Below are positions 26,277 to 38,934 of a stretch of 64,000 bases of DNA, one piece after another. The notes below the pieces were generated by a model. That model did no database searches. It saw nothing but the letters and a program-made list of their open reading frames with translations, and was not told the origin of the DNA. Position numbers and translations under genes: made by a program. Source of the DNA: Lachnospiraceae bacterium Zagget3 (GTDB lineage Bacteria > Bacillota_A > Clostridia > Lachnospirales > Lachnospiraceae); the NCBI GenBank assembly GCA_001941025.1, contig MSHE01000015.1, positions 1-64,000 of the forward strand. The letters are read 5' to 3'. Each line of letters opens with the position of its first letter. The first letter of the stretch is position 1.

Positions 26277-29200
26277 ATGGAGAAAAACAGGATCCGTCCA
26301 GTCAAAAACGGGAACATTACGCGCATGAGTTACTCCAAGCAAAAGCAAGTGCTGGAGATGCCGAACCTGATCGAAGTTCAAAAAAACTCCTACAACTGGT
26401 TTTTAAATGAAGGCTTAAAAGAGGTTTTTGACGATATTTCACCCATCGCCGATTACAGTGACCATTTAAGCCTGGAATTTACGGACTTCACTCTGTGCGA
26501 AGAGGATGTGAAGTATACGATTCCCGAGTGCAAAGAACGGGATGCAACCTACGCGGCCCCTTTGAAGGTGAAAGTGCGCCTTTATAATAAAGAAGCGGAC
26601 GAGATTAACGAACACGAGATCTTCATGGGAGATCTGCCGCTCATGACGGAGACCGGTACGTTTGTGATCAATGGGGCGGAGCGTGTTATCGTAAGCCAAT
26701 TGGTCCGGTCCCCCGGCATCTACTATGGCATCACGCATGACAAAGTCGGGAAGAGGCTGTTTTCCTGTACCGTGATCCCGAACCGCGGCGCGTGGCTGGA
26801 GTACGAGACGTCCTCCGACGACGTGTTTTACGTACGCGTGGACCGCACCAGAAAAGTGCCGATCACCGTGCTTATCCGTGCTCTGGGCGTGGGAACCAAT
26901 AAGGAGATCCGGGATCTGTTTGGCGATGAGCCGAAGATAGAGGCAAGCCTCGGCAAGGATGTCGCGACCAATTCCCAGGAGGGACTTCTCGAACTGTATA
27001 AGAAGATCCGCCCGGGCGAGCCGCTTTCCGTAGAGAGCGCGGAAAGCCTGATCATGGGGATGTTCTTTGATCCGCGCCGGTATGATCTGGCAAAAGTCGG
27101 TCGTTATAAATTCAACAAAAAACTGATGTTTAAAAACCGTGTCAACGGGCAGACTCTGGCAGAGGATGTCGTCGATCCGACCACGGGCGAGATTGTCGCC
27201 GAGGCCGGCACGGTGCTGGACCGCGACTTGGCGGACCGTATTCAGAATACGGCAGTCCCCTCGATCCTGATACAGACAGAGGAACGGAATGTCCGCGTTC
27301 TTTCCAGCATGATGGTGGACATCACAAACTTTGTGGATGTGGACCCGGCGGAGGTCGGTGTGACGGAGCTTGTGTACTACCCCGTCCTAAAGCAGATCCT
27401 GGAAGAGAACAAGGACATGGAAGACATCAAGGCTGCCATCCGCAGGGATATCCATGACCTGATCCCGAAGCACATTACAAAGGAGGACATTCTCGCCTCC
27501 ATCAACTATAATATTCATCTCGAGTATGGGATTGGCAACGAGGATGACATCGATCATCTCGGCAACCGGCGGATCCGCGCGGTCGGCGAGTTGCTGCAGA
27601 ATCAGTATCGGATCGGTCTTTCCCGGTTGGAGCGGGTCGTCCGTGAGCGCATGACGACGCAGGATCTGGAGACAATCAGCCCGCAGAGCCTGATCAATAT
27701 CAAGCCGGTGACGGCGGCGGTGAAGGAGTTCTTTGGATCGTCCCAGCTGTCTCAGTTTATGGATCAAAACAATCCCCTGGGAGAGCTGACGCATAAGCGG
27801 CGTCTTTCCGCACTGGGGCCCGGCGGCCTGTCCCGGGATCGTGCCGGGTTTGAGGTGCGTGATATCCATTACTCTCATTATGGAAGAATGTGCCCCATTG
27901 AGACACCCGAGGGACCGAATATCGGTCTCATCAATTCCCTTGCGTCCTACGCGAGGATCAATCAGTACGGGTTTGTGGAGGCACCGTACCGCAAGATTGA
28001 CAAGTCCGACCCCGAGAATCCGCGTGTCACCGATGAGGTGGTCTATATGACCGCGGATGAGGAGGACAATTATCACGTGGCGCAGGCGAACGAGCAATTG
28101 GATGAGAACGGCCATTTCGTCCGGAAGATGGTTTCCGGTCGTTACCGGGAAGAGACGCAGGAGTATGAGCGTGGGCTCTTCGACTATATGGATGTCTCCC
28201 CGCAAATGGTCTTTTCCGTCGCGACGGCGCTCATCCCGTTTCTCCAGAACGACGACGCGAACCGCGCGTTGATGGGCGCGAACATGCAGCGGCAGGCTGT
28301 GCCGCTTCTGACTACGGAGGCGCCGGTCGTCGGCACCGGTATGGAAGCCAAAGCAGCGGTGGATTCCGGTGTATGTGTGTTGGCGAAGCGCGCCGGCACG
28401 GTGGAGCGCGCCTGCTCTGACGAGATTGTTTTAAAATATGACGACGACGGAAGCCGCGAAACCATCAAGCTGACAAAGTTTTTGCGGAGCAATCAGTCGA
28501 ACTGTTACAACCAGATCCCGATCGTCTTCAAAGGCGACCATGTGGAAGCGGGGCAGGTGATCGCGGACGGCCCGTCCACCTCGAATGGCGAGTTGGGGCT
28601 CGGCAAAAATCCGCTCATCGGTTTTATGACATGGGAAGGATACAATTATGAGGACGCCGTGCTCTTATCCGAGCGGCTGGTGCAGGACGATGTCTACACC
28701 TCCATCCATATCGAAGAGTATGAGGCGGAGGCCCGCGACACAAAGCTGGGGCCGGAGGAGATCACGCGCGATGTCCCCGGTGTCGGAGATGACGCTTTGA
28801 AGGATCTGGATGAGCGCGGAATCATCCGCATCGGCGCGGAGGTTCGTGCCGGCGACATCCTGGTGGGCAAGGTCACTCCGAAGGGAGAGACGGAGCTGAC
28901 CGCGGAGGAGCGTCTGCTGCGGGCGATCTTTGGTGAGAAGGCCCGCGAGGTGCGGGATACTTCCCTGAAAGTGCCGCACGGCGAGTACGGGATCGTGGTG
29001 GATGCCAAGGTCTTTACGAGAGATACGGGGGACGAGTTGTCTCCGGGCGTGAACCAGTCGGTCCGCATCTACATCGCGCAGAAGCGGAAGATCTCGGTCG
29101 GCGACAAGATGGCCGGTCGTCACGGCAACAAGGGCGTGGTTTCCCGCGTTCTGCCGATCGAAGACATGCCGTTTTTGCCGAACGGACGTCCGTTGGACAT

Positions 29201-30155
29201 TGTCTTAAATCCGCTGGGTGTGCCGTCTCGCATGAACATCGGGCAAGTGTTGGAGATTCACCTGTCTCTGGCGGCAAAGGCGCTGGGCTTTAACATCACC
29301 ACGCCGATCTTCGACGGCGCGAACGAGAAGGACATTACAGAGACCCTTGAGATGGCCAATGATTATATCAACATGCCGTTTGACAAGGCAGAGGCCGGCA
29401 AGGGCAAAGAGAATTTCAAGGATAAATATAAGGGCGTACTCGCGAAAGAAGTGATCACGTATCTGGACGAGAACCGGGATCACCGGGAAGTATGGAAGGG
29501 CGTACCGATTTCCAGCGATGGAAAAGTGCGTCTGCGCGATGGACGATCCGGCGAATATTTTGACAGCCCGGTCACGATTGGCCATATGCACTATCTCAAG
29601 CTGCATCACCTGGTGGACGACAAGATTCACGCGCGTTCGACCGGTCCGTATTCTTTGGTCACACAGCAGCCGCTGGGCGGCAAGGCCCAGTTTGGCGGAC
29701 AGCGGTTCGGCGAGATGGAGGTGTGGGCATTGGAAGCCTACGGTGCCGCCTATACCCTCCAGGAGATCCTGACCATGAAGTCCGACGATGTCATCGGTCG
29801 TGTGAAGACCTACGAGGCCATCATCAAGGGAGACAACATCCCGCAGCCGGGCATACCGGAATCGTTCAAGGTACTGATCAAGGAACTGCAGTCTCTGGGC
29901 CTGGACATCACGCTCCGGGATGAGTATGGGGAAGAGGTCACGCTCAAAGAGACGAGCGAGTATGGCGATACAAGTTACAACGCCGTTATTATGATGGAGG
30001 ATCGCAACTTCGCGGAAGAGTCGAGAGAGAACTACGCCGCCAAAGGCTTTACGGAGCAGGAGTTCAACGAAGAAGGAGAACTCGTGGATGTCGCGGTGGG
30101 GAATGTCTCGGAAGAGGATCCCGGCTCGCAGGGCGACGGTTACGACGAAGAGTAG
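26277..30155 (+). CDS. rpoB: DNA-directed RNA polymerase beta subunit
   Basis: 1292 residues from ATG 26277. This start is preferred over ATG 26271 because GAGAGGTG lies 8 bp before it. It forms half of the polymerase active centre. The rifampicin region ([30 protein letters not shown]) is intact and looks wild-type susceptible by its usual residues. Conserved blocks such as [12 protein letters not shown] and [20 protein letters not shown] are present. The C-terminus ends with a short acidic tail ([14 protein letters not shown]). It has its own promoter and is followed by rpoC after 21 bp. Confidence 0.97.
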   Translation: MEKNRIRPVKNGNITRMSYSKQKQVLEMPNLIEVQKNSYNWFLNEGLKEVFDDISPIADYSDHLSLEFTDFTLCEEDVKYTIPECKERDATYAAPLKVKVRLYNKEADEINEHEIFMGDLPLMTETGTFVINGAERVIVSQLVRSPGIYYGITHDKVGKRLFSCTVIPNRGAWLEYETSSDDVFYVRVDRTRKVPITVLIRALGVGTNKEIRDLFGDEPKIEASLGKDVATNSQEGLLELYKKIRPGEPLSVESAESLIMGMFFDPRRYDLAKVGRYKFNKKLMFKNRVNGQTLAEDVVDPTTGEIVAEAGTVLDRDLADRIQNTAVPSILIQTEERNVRVLSSMMVDITNFVDVDPAEVGVTELVYYPVLKQILEENKDMEDIKAAIRRDIHDLIPKHITKEDILASINYNIHLEYGIGNEDDIDHLGNRRIRAVGELLQNQYRIGLSRLERVVRERMTTQDLETISPQSLINIKPVTAAVKEFFGSSQLSQFMDQNNPLGELTHKRRLSALGPGGLSRDRAGFEVRDIHYSHYGRMCPIETPEGPNIGLINSLASYARINQYGFVEAPYRKIDKSDPENPRVTDEVVYMTADEEDNYHVAQANEQLDENGHFVRKMVSGRYREETQEYERGLFDYMDVSPQMVFSVATALIPFLQNDDANRALMGANMQRQAVPLLTTEAPVVGTGMEAKAAVDSGVCVLAKRAGTVERACSDEIVLKYDDDGSRETIKLTKFLRSNQSNCYNQIPIVFKGDHVEAGQVIADGPSTSNGELGLGKNPLIGFMTWEGYNYEDAVLLSERLVQDDVYTSIHIEEYEAEARDTKLGPEEITRDVPGVGDDALKDLDERGIIRIGAEVRAGDILVGKVTPKGETELTAEERLLRAIFGEKAREVRDTSLKVPHGEYGIVVDAKVFTRDTGDELSPGVNQSVRIYIAQKRKISVGDKMAGRHGNKGVVSRVLPIEDMPFLPNGRPLDIVLNPLGVPSRMNIGQVLEIHLSLAAKALGFNITTPIFDGANEKDITETLEMANDYINMPFDKAEAGKGKENFKDKYKGVLAKEVITYLDENRDHREVWKGVPISSDGKVRLRDGRSGEYFDSPVTIGHMHYLKLHHLVDDKIHARSTGPYSLVTQQPLGGKAQFGGQRFGEMEVWALEAYGAAYTLQEILTMKSDDVIGRVKTYEAIIKGDNIPQPGIPESFKVLIKELQSLGLDITLRDEYGEEVTLKETSEYGDTSYNAVIMMEDRNFAEESRENYAAKGFTEQEFNEEGELVDVAVGNVSEEDPGSQGDGYDEE

Positions 30156-30176
30156 AACGGGAAAGGAGAGTCAAAC

Positions 30177-33100
30177 ATGCCGGATACAAGAAAAAATGAA
30201 GCAAATCAGGTAGTATCATTTGACGCGATCCGTATCGGTCTCGCCTCACCGGAGAAGATTCTGGAGTGGTCCCGGGGAGAGGTAAAAAAGCCCGAGACCA
30301 TCAATTACCGCACTCTGAAACCGGAAAAAGAAGGTCTGTTCTGTGAAAGGATCTTCGGGCCCAGCAAGGACTGGGAATGCCACTGCGGGAAATACAAGAA
30401 GATCCGCTACAAGGGCGTGGTCTGTGACCGATGCGGGGTGGAGATCACCAAGTCCAACGTGCGGCGTGAACGGATGGGCCATATCGAACTGGCAGCTCCC
30501 GTTTCCCATATCTGGTACTTTAAGGGAATTCCGAGCCGGATGGGATTGATCCTCGATCTGTCCCCGCGCGTGCTGGAGCGTGTTCTGTATTTTGCGGCCT
30601 ATATCGTGCTCGACCCGGCGGATTCCGACCTGGAATACAAACAGGTCTTAAGCGAGACGGAATATCAGGAGGCCAGAGAGACATACGGCGAGGAGTTCCG
30701 CGTTGGTATGGGGGCCGAGTCTGTCATGGAACTGCTGCAGGCGATCGATCTGGAGCAGGATTCCGCGGATCTGAAAGAGGAACTGAAAAACGCGACGGGG
30801 CAGAAACGTGCCCGGATCATCAAGCGGCTTGAAGTCGTGGAGGCTTTCCGTGAGTCCGGTAATAAGCCGGAGTGGATGGTCCTGACCGTGATCCCGGTCA
30901 TTCCTCCCGACCTGCGCCCCATGGTGCAGCTGGACGGCGGCCGTTTCGCGACGTCGGATCTCAACGATTTATATAGAAGGATCATCAACCGCAACAACCG
31001 TCTGCGCCGGCTTTTGGAACTCGGAGCGCCCGACATCATCGTGCGCAATGAGAACCGGATGCTGCAGGAGGCGGTGGACGCGCTGATCGACAACGGGCGG
31101 CGCGGCCGGCCGGTCACGGGACCGGGCAACCGGGCATTAAAATCCCTTTCCGATATGCTCAAAGGCAAATCCGGACGATTCCGGCAGAATCTGCTCGGAA
31201 AGCGTGTGGATTATTCGGGCCGTTCCGTCATCGTGGACGGACCGGAGATGAAGATCTATCAGTGCGGTCTTCCGAAGGAAATGGCCATCGAGCTGTTCAA
31301 ACCCTTTGTGATGAAAGAGCTCGTCGCCAACGGGACGGCGCACAACATCAAGAGCGCGAAAAAGATGGTGGAGAAGCTCCAGCCGGAAGTGTGGGATGTC
31401 CTGGAAGAAGTGATCAAAGAGCATCCGGTGATGTTAAACCGCGCGCCGACGCTGCATCGTCTGGGCATTCAGGCGTTTGAACCGATCCTCGTTGAGGGCA
31501 AGGCGATCAAGCTTCATCCGCTCGTCTGCACCGCGTTTAACGCGGATTTTGACGGCGACCAGATGGCCGTGCACCTTCCGCTGTCCGTGGAAGCGCAGGC
31601 GGAGTGCCGGTTTATGCTGCTGTCTCCGAACAATCTGTTAAAACCGTCGGATGGCGGTCCGGTGGCTGTTCCGTCTCAGGATATGGTGCTCGGGATCTAC
31701 TATCTGACGATGCGCAAATTCCCGGACTACACGGGAACCGAAAAGGAAGATCTGATCGTGGCCGAATTCGGAACAACCGCGGAGGAAGTGGACAAAGTTC
31801 CGGAGAAGAAGCGGAAAAAAGAATACTTTATCGAGCAGGCGATCGCGGCATTTCAGAAGTCACAAAATGAGCTTTCCAAAGTCGCGGCAAAGCAGAGCGA
31901 TCCGGACAAGGTGCAGGAAGCCCTGAAAAAATATGAAGAGAAACATGTTGTCCTGGATCAGGATTCCGTGGTGCGCGTGAACGTGGATCCGGACCGGAAC
32001 CGCATTGTGGTCTGCACGATCGAGGATCTCCTCGGCCACCATTTTGACGATATCAAAAAAGCGATCCTCGCATATGAAAACGGGCATATTTCCCTTCACC
32101 AGAAGCTGCTCCTGCGTCGGCAGGGCGAGTTTGAAGGGAAACCGATTTCCACGATGATCGAGACGACGCTCGGCCGGATGCTGTTCAACGAGATCCTGCC
32201 GCAGGATCTGGGGCTGGTTGACCGGTCGACAGAGGAAGGCTCGCTTGCCCTTGAAGTGAATTTCCATGTCGGCAAGAAGGAATTAAAGACCATTCTGGAG
32301 CGGGTCATCAACCTCCACGGCGCGACGAAGACCGCGGAAGTACTGGACGACATCAAAGCGATCGGATACAAATATTCTACGCAGGCAGCCCTTACGGTGT
32401 CCATTTCCGATATGACCGTGCCGGCAAAGAAGCCGCAGCTCATTGAGCAGGCGCAGGATACGGTGGACCGGATCTCGCAGAACTATAAGCGTGGCATGAT
32501 CACGGAGAAAGAGCGTTATGAAGAGGTCATCCAGACATGGAAAGACACGGACGAGGAACTGACGAACGAGCTGCTCTCCGGTCTGGATAAATACAACAAC
32601 ATCTACATGATGGCGGCTTCCGGGGCCCGTGGTTCCGACAAACAGATCAAACAGCTGGCAGGCATGCGCGGCCTGATGGCGGACACGACGGGACGGACCA
32701 TCGAGCTGCCGATCAAGTCCAACTTCCGGGAAGGCCTGGACGTGTTGGAGTACTTTATGTCCGCGCACGGCGCCCGCAAGGGGCTGTCTGACACGGCCCT
32801 TCGTACGGCGGATTCCGGATATTTAACCCGGCGTCTCGTGGACGTCTCGCAGGATCAGATCATCCGCGAGGAGGACTGCAGCGCCGGAGCGGACGAGATC
32901 CCCGGCATGTATGTATACGCGTTTATGGACGGCGACGAGGAGATCGAAAGCCTGGAAGAGCGGATCACCGGACGGTTTTCCTGTGAGGCGATCCGTGACG
33001 CGGAAGGCAATGTCTTAATCGAGGCCGATCACATGATCACGCCGCGCCGGGCTGCCCTCATCATCGCGAAAGGCGTGGGCGAAGACGGCAAGCCGCTTAC

Positions 33101-34274
33101 GCGGGTGAAGATCCGCACGGTCTTAAGCTGCCGTTCCCATGTGGGAATTTGCGCGAAGTGTTACGGGGCCAACATGGCGACCGGTCAGTCGGTGCAGGTC
33201 GGCGAGGCAGTCGGCATCATCGCGGCACAGTCCATCGGTGAGCCCGGCACGCAGCTGACGATGCGTACTTTCCACACCGGCGGCGTGGCCGGCAACGATA
33301 TCACACAGGGTCTTCCCCGTGTGGAAGAGCTGTTTGAGGCGCGCAAACCGAAAGGACTCGCGATCATCACGGAGATCGCCGGCACGGCCCGCATCAAGGA
33401 CACAAAGAAAAAACGCGAGATCGTCGTGACGAACGACGAGACGGGTGAGGCCAAGACATACCTCATTCCGTACGGTTCCCGGATCAAGGTCTCGGACGAA
33501 GCGGTTCTGGAGGCCGGTGACGAGCTGACCGAGGGAAGCGTGAATCCGCATGACATTTTGAAGATCAAAGGCATCTCGGCGGTGCAGGACTACCTGCTTC
33601 GCGAAGTGCAGCGTGTCTACCGCCTGCAGGGTGTGGAGATCAACGACAAGCACGTGGAGGTGATCGTACGGCAGATGTTAAAGAACATCCGTATCGAGAA
33701 CAACGGCGGCTCCGATTTCCTGCCGGGAGCACTTGTGGATGTGTTGGAATATGAAGACACCAACAAGCGCCTGGCCGAGGCCGGTGAGGAGCCGGTGGAC
33801 GGCAGGCAGGTACTGCTCGGCATCACGAAAGCATCCCTCGCCAAGAAGTCCTGGCTGTCCGCCGCGTCATTCCAGGAGACCACCAAGGTCTTAACCGATG
33901 CCGCGATCAAGGGCAAGGTGGATCCGCTCATCGGCATCAAGGAGAACGTCATCATCGGACAGCTGATCCCGGCCGGTACCGGCATGAGGCGTTATCGGTC
34001 CATCCGTCTGGATTCGGACAACGATCTGAACAACACGCCCGAGATCGATGAAGTCGTTGTGGACGGGCTTGTGGGAGAGACCGATGAAGAGGCCATGGAC
34101 GAGCTGAATGAACTGCTCTCCGCGGCAGAAGCGGACTTCCGTGACGAATTTGAGGAAGAGATCACGGACGAGGAGATCGATCTGCTGGACGAGGTCCTTG
34201 ATGAGTCGATCGCGGAGGACGAAGAGACCGATCTCGTCGAGGAAGAACTTCTTGACAAGAAGAATACGAAATAA
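30177..34274 (+). CDS. rpoC: DNA-directed RNA polymerase beta' subunit, enlarged
   Basis: 1365 residues. Contains the zinc-binding [20 protein letters not shown], the catalytic [12 protein letters not shown] (Mg2+ aspartates) and the bridge/trigger-loop region ([25 protein letters not shown]). Two oddities: a charged insertion of about 100 residues between [11 protein letters not shown] (about residue 503) and [15 protein letters not shown] (about 629), which are separated by only about 20-30 residues in compact Firmicute enzymes as I recall; and an acidic C-terminal tail of about 70 residues ([20 protein letters not shown]). The rpsL promoter overlaps its last codons. Confidence 0.97.
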   Translation: MPDTRKNEANQVVSFDAIRIGLASPEKILEWSRGEVKKPETINYRTLKPEKEGLFCERIFGPSKDWECHCGKYKKIRYKGVVCDRCGVEITKSNVRRERMGHIELAAPVSHIWYFKGIPSRMGLILDLSPRVLERVLYFAAYIVLDPADSDLEYKQVLSETEYQEARETYGEEFRVGMGAESVMELLQAIDLEQDSADLKEELKNATGQKRARIIKRLEVVEAFRESGNKPEWMVLTVIPVIPPDLRPMVQLDGGRFATSDLNDLYRRIINRNNRLRRLLELGAPDIIVRNENRMLQEAVDALIDNGRRGRPVTGPGNRALKSLSDMLKGKSGRFRQNLLGKRVDYSGRSVIVDGPEMKIYQCGLPKEMAIELFKPFVMKELVANGTAHNIKSAKKMVEKLQPEVWDVLEEVIKEHPVMLNRAPTLHRLGIQAFEPILVEGKAIKLHPLVCTAFNADFDGDQMAVHLPLSVEAQAECRFMLLSPNNLLKPSDGGPVAVPSQDMVLGIYYLTMRKFPDYTGTEKEDLIVAEFGTTAEEVDKVPEKKRKKEYFIEQAIAAFQKSQNELSKVAAKQSDPDKVQEALKKYEEKHVVLDQDSVVRVNVDPDRNRIVVCTIEDLLGHHFDDIKKAILAYENGHISLHQKLLLRRQGEFEGKPISTMIETTLGRMLFNEILPQDLGLVDRSTEEGSLALEVNFHVGKKELKTILERVINLHGATKTAEVLDDIKAIGYKYSTQAALTVSISDMTVPAKKPQLIEQAQDTVDRISQNYKRGMITEKERYEEVIQTWKDTDEELTNELLSGLDKYNNIYMMAASGARGSDKQIKQLAGMRGLMADTTGRTIELPIKSNFREGLDVLEYFMSAHGARKGLSDTALRTADSGYLTRRLVDVSQDQIIREEDCSAGADEIPGMYVYAFMDGDEEIESLEERITGRFSCEAIRDAEGNVLIEADHMITPRRAALIIAKGVGEDGKPLTRVKIRTVLSCRSHVGICAKCYGANMATGQSVQVGEAVGIIAAQSIGEPGTQLTMRTFHTGGVAGNDITQGLPRVEELFEARKPKGLAIITEIAGTARIKDTKKKREIVVTNDETGEAKTYLIPYGSRIKVSDEAVLEAGDELTEGSVNPHDILKIKGISAVQDYLLREVQRVYRLQGVEINDKHVEVIVRQMLKNIRIENNGGSDFLPGALVDVLEYEDTNKRLAEAGEEPVDGRQVLLGITKASLAKKSWLSAASFQETTKVLTDAAIKGKVDPLIGIKENVIIGQLIPAGTGMRRYRSIRLDSDNDLNNTPEIDEVVVDGLVGETDEEAMDELNELLSAAEADFRDEFEEEITDEEIDLLDEVLDESIAEDEETDLVEEELLDKKNTK

Positions 34275-34280
34275 TATAAT
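34252..34280 (+). promoter_or_regulatory. Consensus promoter of rpsL-rpsG-fusA overlapping the rpoC end
   Basis: TTGACA (34252-34257), 17-bp spacer, TATAAT (34275-34280). The -35 and spacer are coding sequence of the RpoC tail and stop codon. Confidence 0.9.
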
Positions 34281-34345
34281 ATCAAGCGTGCTTGCGCATT
34301 TGCAGGCATGTGTAAGATAAAAATATTTTACAAGGAGGTGAAAGA

Positions 34346-34759
34346 ATGCCGACATTTAATCAGTTGGTGAGAAAAGGTCGCAAGACATCCGTCAAGAAGT
34401 CGAACGCGCCGGCATTGCAAAAAGGGTTTAATTCCCTGAGCAAACGGCCGACCGATTCCTCTTCTCCGCAGAAGCGCGGTGTCTGCACGGCGGTAAAAAC
34501 CGCTACACCGAAAAAGCCGAACTCCGCGCTCCGCAAGATTGCCAGAGTCCGTCTCTCCAATGGGATTGAAGTGACCAGCTACATCCCGGGCGAAGGACAC
34601 AATCTGCAGGAGCACAGTGTCGTACTGATCCGCGGCGGCCGTGTAAAGGATTTACCCGGTACGAGATACCATATCATTCGCGGAACGCTCGATACGGCTG
34701 GCGTTGCGGACCGGAATCAGGCCCGTTCGAAGTATGGCGCCAAGAAACCGAAGAAATAG
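34346..34759 (+). CDS. rpsL: 30S ribosomal protein S12
   Basis: 137 residues, standard. Decoding-centre motifs [32 protein letters not shown] and [14 protein letters not shown] are present. The Lys residues where streptomycin-resistance changes occur look wild type (TPKKPNSA). SD AAGGAGGTG lies 5-6 bp upstream. It heads the str operon from its own consensus promoter. Confidence 0.97.
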   Translation: MPTFNQLVRKGRKTSVKKSNAPALQKGFNSLSKRPTDSSSPQKRGVCTAVKTATPKKPNSALRKIARVRLSNGIEVTSYIPGEGHNLQEHSVVLIRGGRVKDLPGTRYHIIRGTLDTAGVADRNQARSKYGAKKPKK

Positions 34760-34912
34760 GTGTAAGACCAAGACAAATCGCATCACATTCACTATTGGTA
34801 AGTGTTGGAATTCTATCTTTGTATTGATACAGAGTGTTCCGGCACGTACACATTAGCAAACACATGTGAGTACCTGTGAATTAATCACGTATGATTAAGG
34901 AGGGAAGGAATC
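34760..34912 (+). other. rpsL-rpsG spacer, no gene seen
   Basis: A 153-bp AT-richer spacer within the str operon with small inverted repeats (for example around ACACATGTGAGTACCTGTG, 34859-34878). No ORF or terminator with a T-run was seen. An S7 autoregulatory site is possible but not demonstrated. Confidence 0.4.
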
Positions 34913-35383
34913 GTGCCACGAAGAGGACATGCACAAAAAAGGGAAGTGCTGCCGGATCCGGTATACAACGACGTGGTCGTCACGAAGCTGATCAACCAGA
35001 TCATGCTGGACGGCAAAAAGGGCGTCGCGCAGAAGATCGTATACCAGGCATTCGACCGCATTGCCGAAAAAACAGGGAAACCTGCGCTGGAGGTCTTTGA
35101 GGAGGCCATGAACAACATCATGCCCGTGCTGGAAGTAAAAGCGCGCCGGATCGGCGGAGCCACATATCAGGTTCCGATCGAGGTGAGAGCGGACCGGCGG
35201 CAGACGCTGGCACTGCGCTGGCTGACCCAGTATGCGAGGACCCGAAGCGAAAAGACCATGGCAGAGCGTCTGGCCAATGAGATCATGGACGCGGCGAACA
35301 ATACCGGCTCGTCCGTGAAGAGGAAAGAAGATACGCACAAGATGGCAGAGGCCAACAAGGCATTCTCCCATTATCGTTTTTAG
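34913..35383 (+). CDS. rpsG: 30S ribosomal protein S7
   Basis: 156 residues, standard. Opens [19 protein letters not shown] and contains the rRNA-binding [20 protein letters not shown] and [18 protein letters not shown] 34913 is the start, with AAGGAGGG about 9 bp upstream. It nucleates assembly of the 30S head. fusA follows 21 bp later. Confidence 0.97.
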   Translation: MPRRGHAQKREVLPDPVYNDVVVTKLINQIMLDGKKGVAQKIVYQAFDRIAEKTGKPALEVFEEAMNNIMPVLEVKARRIGGATYQVPIEVRADRRQTLALRWLTQYARTRSEKTMAERLANEIMDAANNTGSSVKRKEDTHKMAEANKAFSHYRF

Positions 35384-35404
35384 CAGTTTTTGGAGGATTT
35401 CATC

Positions 35405-37522
35405 ATGGCCGGAAGAGAGTATCCGCTTGAGAGAACCAGAAATATCGGCATTATGGCTCATATCGATGCGGGTAAGACGACGTTGACCGAGCGGATTTTG
35501 TATTACACCGGAATCAACTACAAGATCGGTGAGACGCACGAGGGCAATGCAACCATGGACTGGATGGAACAGGAACAGGAGCGCGGCATCACGATCACAT
35601 CGGCTGCCACCACCTGTCACTGGACCTTGCAGGAAGACAACAAACCGAAGGAAGGCGCTTTGGAGCACCGGATCAACATCATCGATACACCCGGGCATGT
35701 GGACTTCACCGTCGAGGTGGAGCGTTCCCTGCGCGTGCTGGATGGTGCCGTGGGTGTGTTCTGCGCCAAGGGCGGTGTGGAGCCCCAGTCGGAGAATGTC
35801 TGGCGCCAGGCGGACACCTACAATGTGCCGCGGATGGCCTTTATCAACAAGATGGACATCATGGGCGCGGATTTTTACGGAGCCGTGGATCAGATCCGAA
35901 CGAAGCTCGGCAAGAACGCGATCTGTATACAACTGCCGATCGGCAAGGAGGATGATTTTAAAGGGATCATCGACCTGTTTGAGATGAAGGCCTATCTCTA
36001 TAACGACGAGAAGGGCGAGGATATTTCCGTTGTCCCCATCCCGGCGGACATGGCGGAGGATGCGGCACTGTACCACGACGAGCTTGTGGAAAAAATCTGT
36101 GAGCTGGATGATGACCTGACGCTTATGTATCTGGAGGGCGAGGAGCCGTCCACAGAGGAGATGAAGGCAGTTCTGCGCAAAGCCACCTGCGAATGTACGG
36201 CGGTTCCGGTCACCTGTGGATCGGCCTATCGCAACAAAGGCGTGCAGAAAATGTTGGACGCGGTGGTTGAGTATATGCCATCCCCCACGGACATTCCGCC
36301 GATTACGGGCGTCGACATGGACGGCAATGTAGTCGAGCGGCATTCATCCGACGAAGAGCCGTTTTCCGCGCTGGTGTTTAAGATCATGACCGACCCGTTT
36401 GTCGGGAAGCTCGCGTTCTTCCGCGTCTATTCCGGCACGATGAACACCGGATCCTATGTCTTAAACGCGACAAAAGACAAGAAGGAGCGCGTGGGGCGGA
36501 TCCTGCAGATGCACGCGAATAAACGGCAGGAACTGGACAAAGTCTATGCCGGAGACATCGCTGCCGCGGTGGGCTTCAAACTCTCGACGACGGGAGATAC
36601 GATCTGTGACGAGCAGCACCCCGTGATCCTGGAGTCCATGGAATTCCCGGATCCGGTCATCGAGCTCGCGATCGAGCCGAAGACGAAAGCCGGTCAGGAC
36701 AAGATGGGCGAGGCGCTCGCGAAGCTGGCCGAGGAGGATCCCACGTTCAAGGCGCACACGAACCCGGAAACCGGCCAGACGATCATCGCCGGCATGGGAG
36801 AACTGCACTTGGAGATCATCGTGGATCGCCTGCTGCGCGAGTTCCGCGTGGAGGCAAATGTCGGCGCGCCGCAGGTCGCCTATAAAGAAACATTTACGAA
36901 ACCGGTGGATCAGGAATACAAATACGCGAAGCAGTCCGGCGGACGCGGGCAGTACGGGCACTGTAAAGTGAAATTCGAGCCCATGGATCCGAACGGCGAG
37001 GAGGTCTTCGAGTTTGACTCCGAGGTGGTCGGCGGAACCATCCCGAAAGAGTACATTCCGGCGGTTGGCGAAGGAATCGCGGAGGCCGCGCAGGCCGGTA
37101 TCCTGGCGGGGTTCCCGGTGCTGGGTGTCAAGGCGACTGTTTACGACGGCTCCTATCACGAGGTGGATTCTTCGGAGATGGCATTCCACATCGCGGGATC
37201 CATGTGCTTTAAAGAAGCGATGCGCAAAGCGGATCCGATCCTGTTGGAGCCCATCATGAAAGTCGAAGTGACGATGCCGGAAGAGTACATGGGAGACGTG
37301 ATCGGGGACATCAATTCCCGGCGCGGACGCATCGAAGGCATGGAGGACATCGGCGGAGGAAAGGTTGTCCGCGGCTACGTGCCGCTTTCCGAGATGTTCG
37401 GATATTCCACCGATCTGCGATCCAAGACACAGGGCCGGGGAAACTACTCGATGTTCTTTGAAAAATACGAGCCGGTTCCCAAGTCCGTGGAGGAGAAAAT
37501 AATTTCGAATAAAGCAAAATAA
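35405..37522 (+). CDS. fusA: Elongation factor G
   Basis: 705 residues. ATG 35405 ([20 protein letters not shown]) has GGAGG 8 bp upstream; an in-frame TTG further upstream lies within that region and is not needed. G motifs: AHIDAGKTT (G1), GITITSAA (G2), DTPGHVDF (G3), NKMD (G4). Domain IV-V blocks [16 protein letters not shown] and [16 protein letters not shown] are present. It drives GTP-dependent translocation. tuf follows from its own promoter. Confidence 0.97.
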   Translation: MAGREYPLERTRNIGIMAHIDAGKTTLTERILYYTGINYKIGETHEGNATMDWMEQEQERGITITSAATTCHWTLQEDNKPKEGALEHRINIIDTPGHVDFTVEVERSLRVLDGAVGVFCAKGGVEPQSENVWRQADTYNVPRMAFINKMDIMGADFYGAVDQIRTKLGKNAICIQLPIGKEDDFKGIIDLFEMKAYLYNDEKGEDISVVPIPADMAEDAALYHDELVEKICELDDDLTLMYLEGEEPSTEEMKAVLRKATCECTAVPVTCGSAYRNKGVQKMLDAVVEYMPSPTDIPPITGVDMDGNVVERHSSDEEPFSALVFKIMTDPFVGKLAFFRVYSGTMNTGSYVLNATKDKKERVGRILQMHANKRQELDKVYAGDIAAAVGFKLSTTGDTICDEQHPVILESMEFPDPVIELAIEPKTKAGQDKMGEALAKLAEEDPTFKAHTNPETGQTIIAGMGELHLEIIVDRLLREFRVEANVGAPQVAYKETFTKPVDQEYKYAKQSGGRGQYGHCKVKFEPMDPNGEEVFEFDSEVVGGTIPKEYIPAVGEGIAEAAQAGILAGFPVLGVKATVYDGSYHEVDSSEMAFHIAGSMCFKEAMRKADPILLEPIMKVEVTMPEEYMGDVIGDINSRRGRIEGMEDIGGGKVVRGYVPLSEMFGYSTDLRSKTQGRGNYSMFFEKYEPVPKSVEEKIISNKAK

Positions 37523-37525
37523 AAC

Positions 37526-37554
37526 TTGAAATACTCGGTTGTTTCTAATATAAT
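37526..37554 (+). promoter_or_regulatory. Promoter of tuf
   Basis: TTGAAA (37526-37531), 17-bp spacer, TATAAT (37549-37554) immediately after the fusA stop. Confidence 0.85.
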
Positions 37555-37649
37555 CGTGGTATCGAGTGAGTTTTAAGCGCGCACACCGCGCAAGGGCATT
37601 TAAAGAAAGAGATAACAAAAAGCGAAAATGGTTAAGGAGGACTCAAGAA

Positions 37650-38837
37650 ATGGCGAAAGAGAAATTTGACAGAAGCAAACCGCATTGCAATATCGGTACC
37701 ATCGGTCACGTGGACCATGGGAAAACGACTTTGACGGCGGCGATCACGAAGACGCTTGCCGATCGGGTACCGGGCAATGAGTATACGGAGTTTGATAAGA
37801 TCGATAAGGCTCCGGAGGAGAAGGAACGTGGTATTACCATCTCCACCGCGCACGTCGAGTATCAGACGGATAAACGCCACTACGCACATGTGGACTGCCC
37901 CGGTCATGCCGACTATGTCAAGAACATGATCACCGGTGCTGCGCAGATGGACGGCGCGATCCTGGTCGTGGCGGCTACAGACGGCGTGATGGCGCAGACG
38001 AAGGAGCACATCCTTCTGTCCCGTCAGGTGGGCGTACCGTACATTGTCGTGTTCATGAACAAGTGCGATATGGTTGACGATGAGGAGCTGTTGGAGCTGG
38101 TCGAGATGGAGATCGTGGAGCAGCTCGAAGAGTACGGCTTCACGGATTGCCCGATCATCAAGGGCTCCGCTTTAAAGGCGCTGGAAGATACCAGCAGCAA
38201 ATGGGCAGACGACATCATGGAGCTGATGGATACGGTGGACAGCTACATTCCGGATCCGCAGCGCGCGACGGATCAGCCGTTCCTGATGCCGGTGGAGGAT
38301 GTATTCACGATCACGGGCCGCGGCACGGTTGCCACGGGCAGAGTGGAGCGTGGTACGCTTCATCTGAACGAGGAGGTCGAGATCCTCGGCATCCGGGATG
38401 ATGTACAGAAGACGACCGTTACCGGCATCGAGATGTTCCGGAAACTGCTGGATGAGGCACAGGCCGGTGACAACATCGGAATCCTGCTTCGCGGAATCCG
38501 CCGGACCGACATTGAGCGTGGCCAGGTTATCGCGAAACCGGGCACCGTGACCTGCCATACGAAGTTCACGGCGCAGGTGTACGTGCTGACGAAAGAGGAG
38601 GGCGGTCGTCATACTCCGTTCTTCAACAACTATCGCCCGCAGTTCTACTTCCGTACGACGGACGTGACCGGCGTCATCAGCCTGCCGGAAGGCGTTGAGA
38701 TGTGCATGCCCGGCGATAACGTCGAGATGACCATCGAGCTGATCCATCCGATCGCGATGGAGCAGGGCCTTACCTTTGCTATTCGTGAAGGCGGACGGAC
38801 CGTCGGTTCCGGTCGTGTGGCGAGCATCATCGAGTAA
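37650..38837 (+). CDS. tuf: Elongation factor Tu
   Basis: 395 residues starting [29 protein letters not shown] lies upstream and the in-frame extension to 37566 is rejected. G motifs [24 protein letters not shown] and NKCD are intact. It delivers aminoacyl-tRNA to the ribosome. A strong terminator closes the str region. Only one tuf is seen in this window. Confidence 0.97.
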   Translation: MAKEKFDRSKPHCNIGTIGHVDHGKTTLTAAITKTLADRVPGNEYTEFDKIDKAPEEKERGITISTAHVEYQTDKRHYAHVDCPGHADYVKNMITGAAQMDGAILVVAATDGVMAQTKEHILLSRQVGVPYIVVFMNKCDMVDDEELLELVEMEIVEQLEEYGFTDCPIIKGSALKALEDTSSKWADDIMELMDTVDSYIPDPQRATDQPFLMPVEDVFTITGRGTVATGRVERGTLHLNEEVEILGIRDDVQKTTVTGIEMFRKLLDEAQAGDNIGILLRGIRRTDIERGQVIAKPGTVTCHTKFTAQVYVLTKEEGGRHTPFFNNYRPQFYFRTTDVTGVISLPEGVEMCMPGDNVEMTIELIHPIAMEQGLTFAIREGGRTVGSGRVASIIE

Positions 38838-38858
38838 CAGCAAATATTTACTGACAGC

Positions 38859-38892
38859 AATGCCTCCCGGAATTGTTCCGGGAGGCATTTTT
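38859..38892 (+). terminator. Rho-independent terminator of tuf
   Basis: 14-bp stem AATGCCTCCCGGAA / TTCCGGGAGGCATT with a 3-nt loop and T5. Confidence 0.9.
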
Positions 38893-38934
38893 CGAACAGA
38901 CAGAAAAGACATCCATTTTGGGAAAGGAGAAAAC

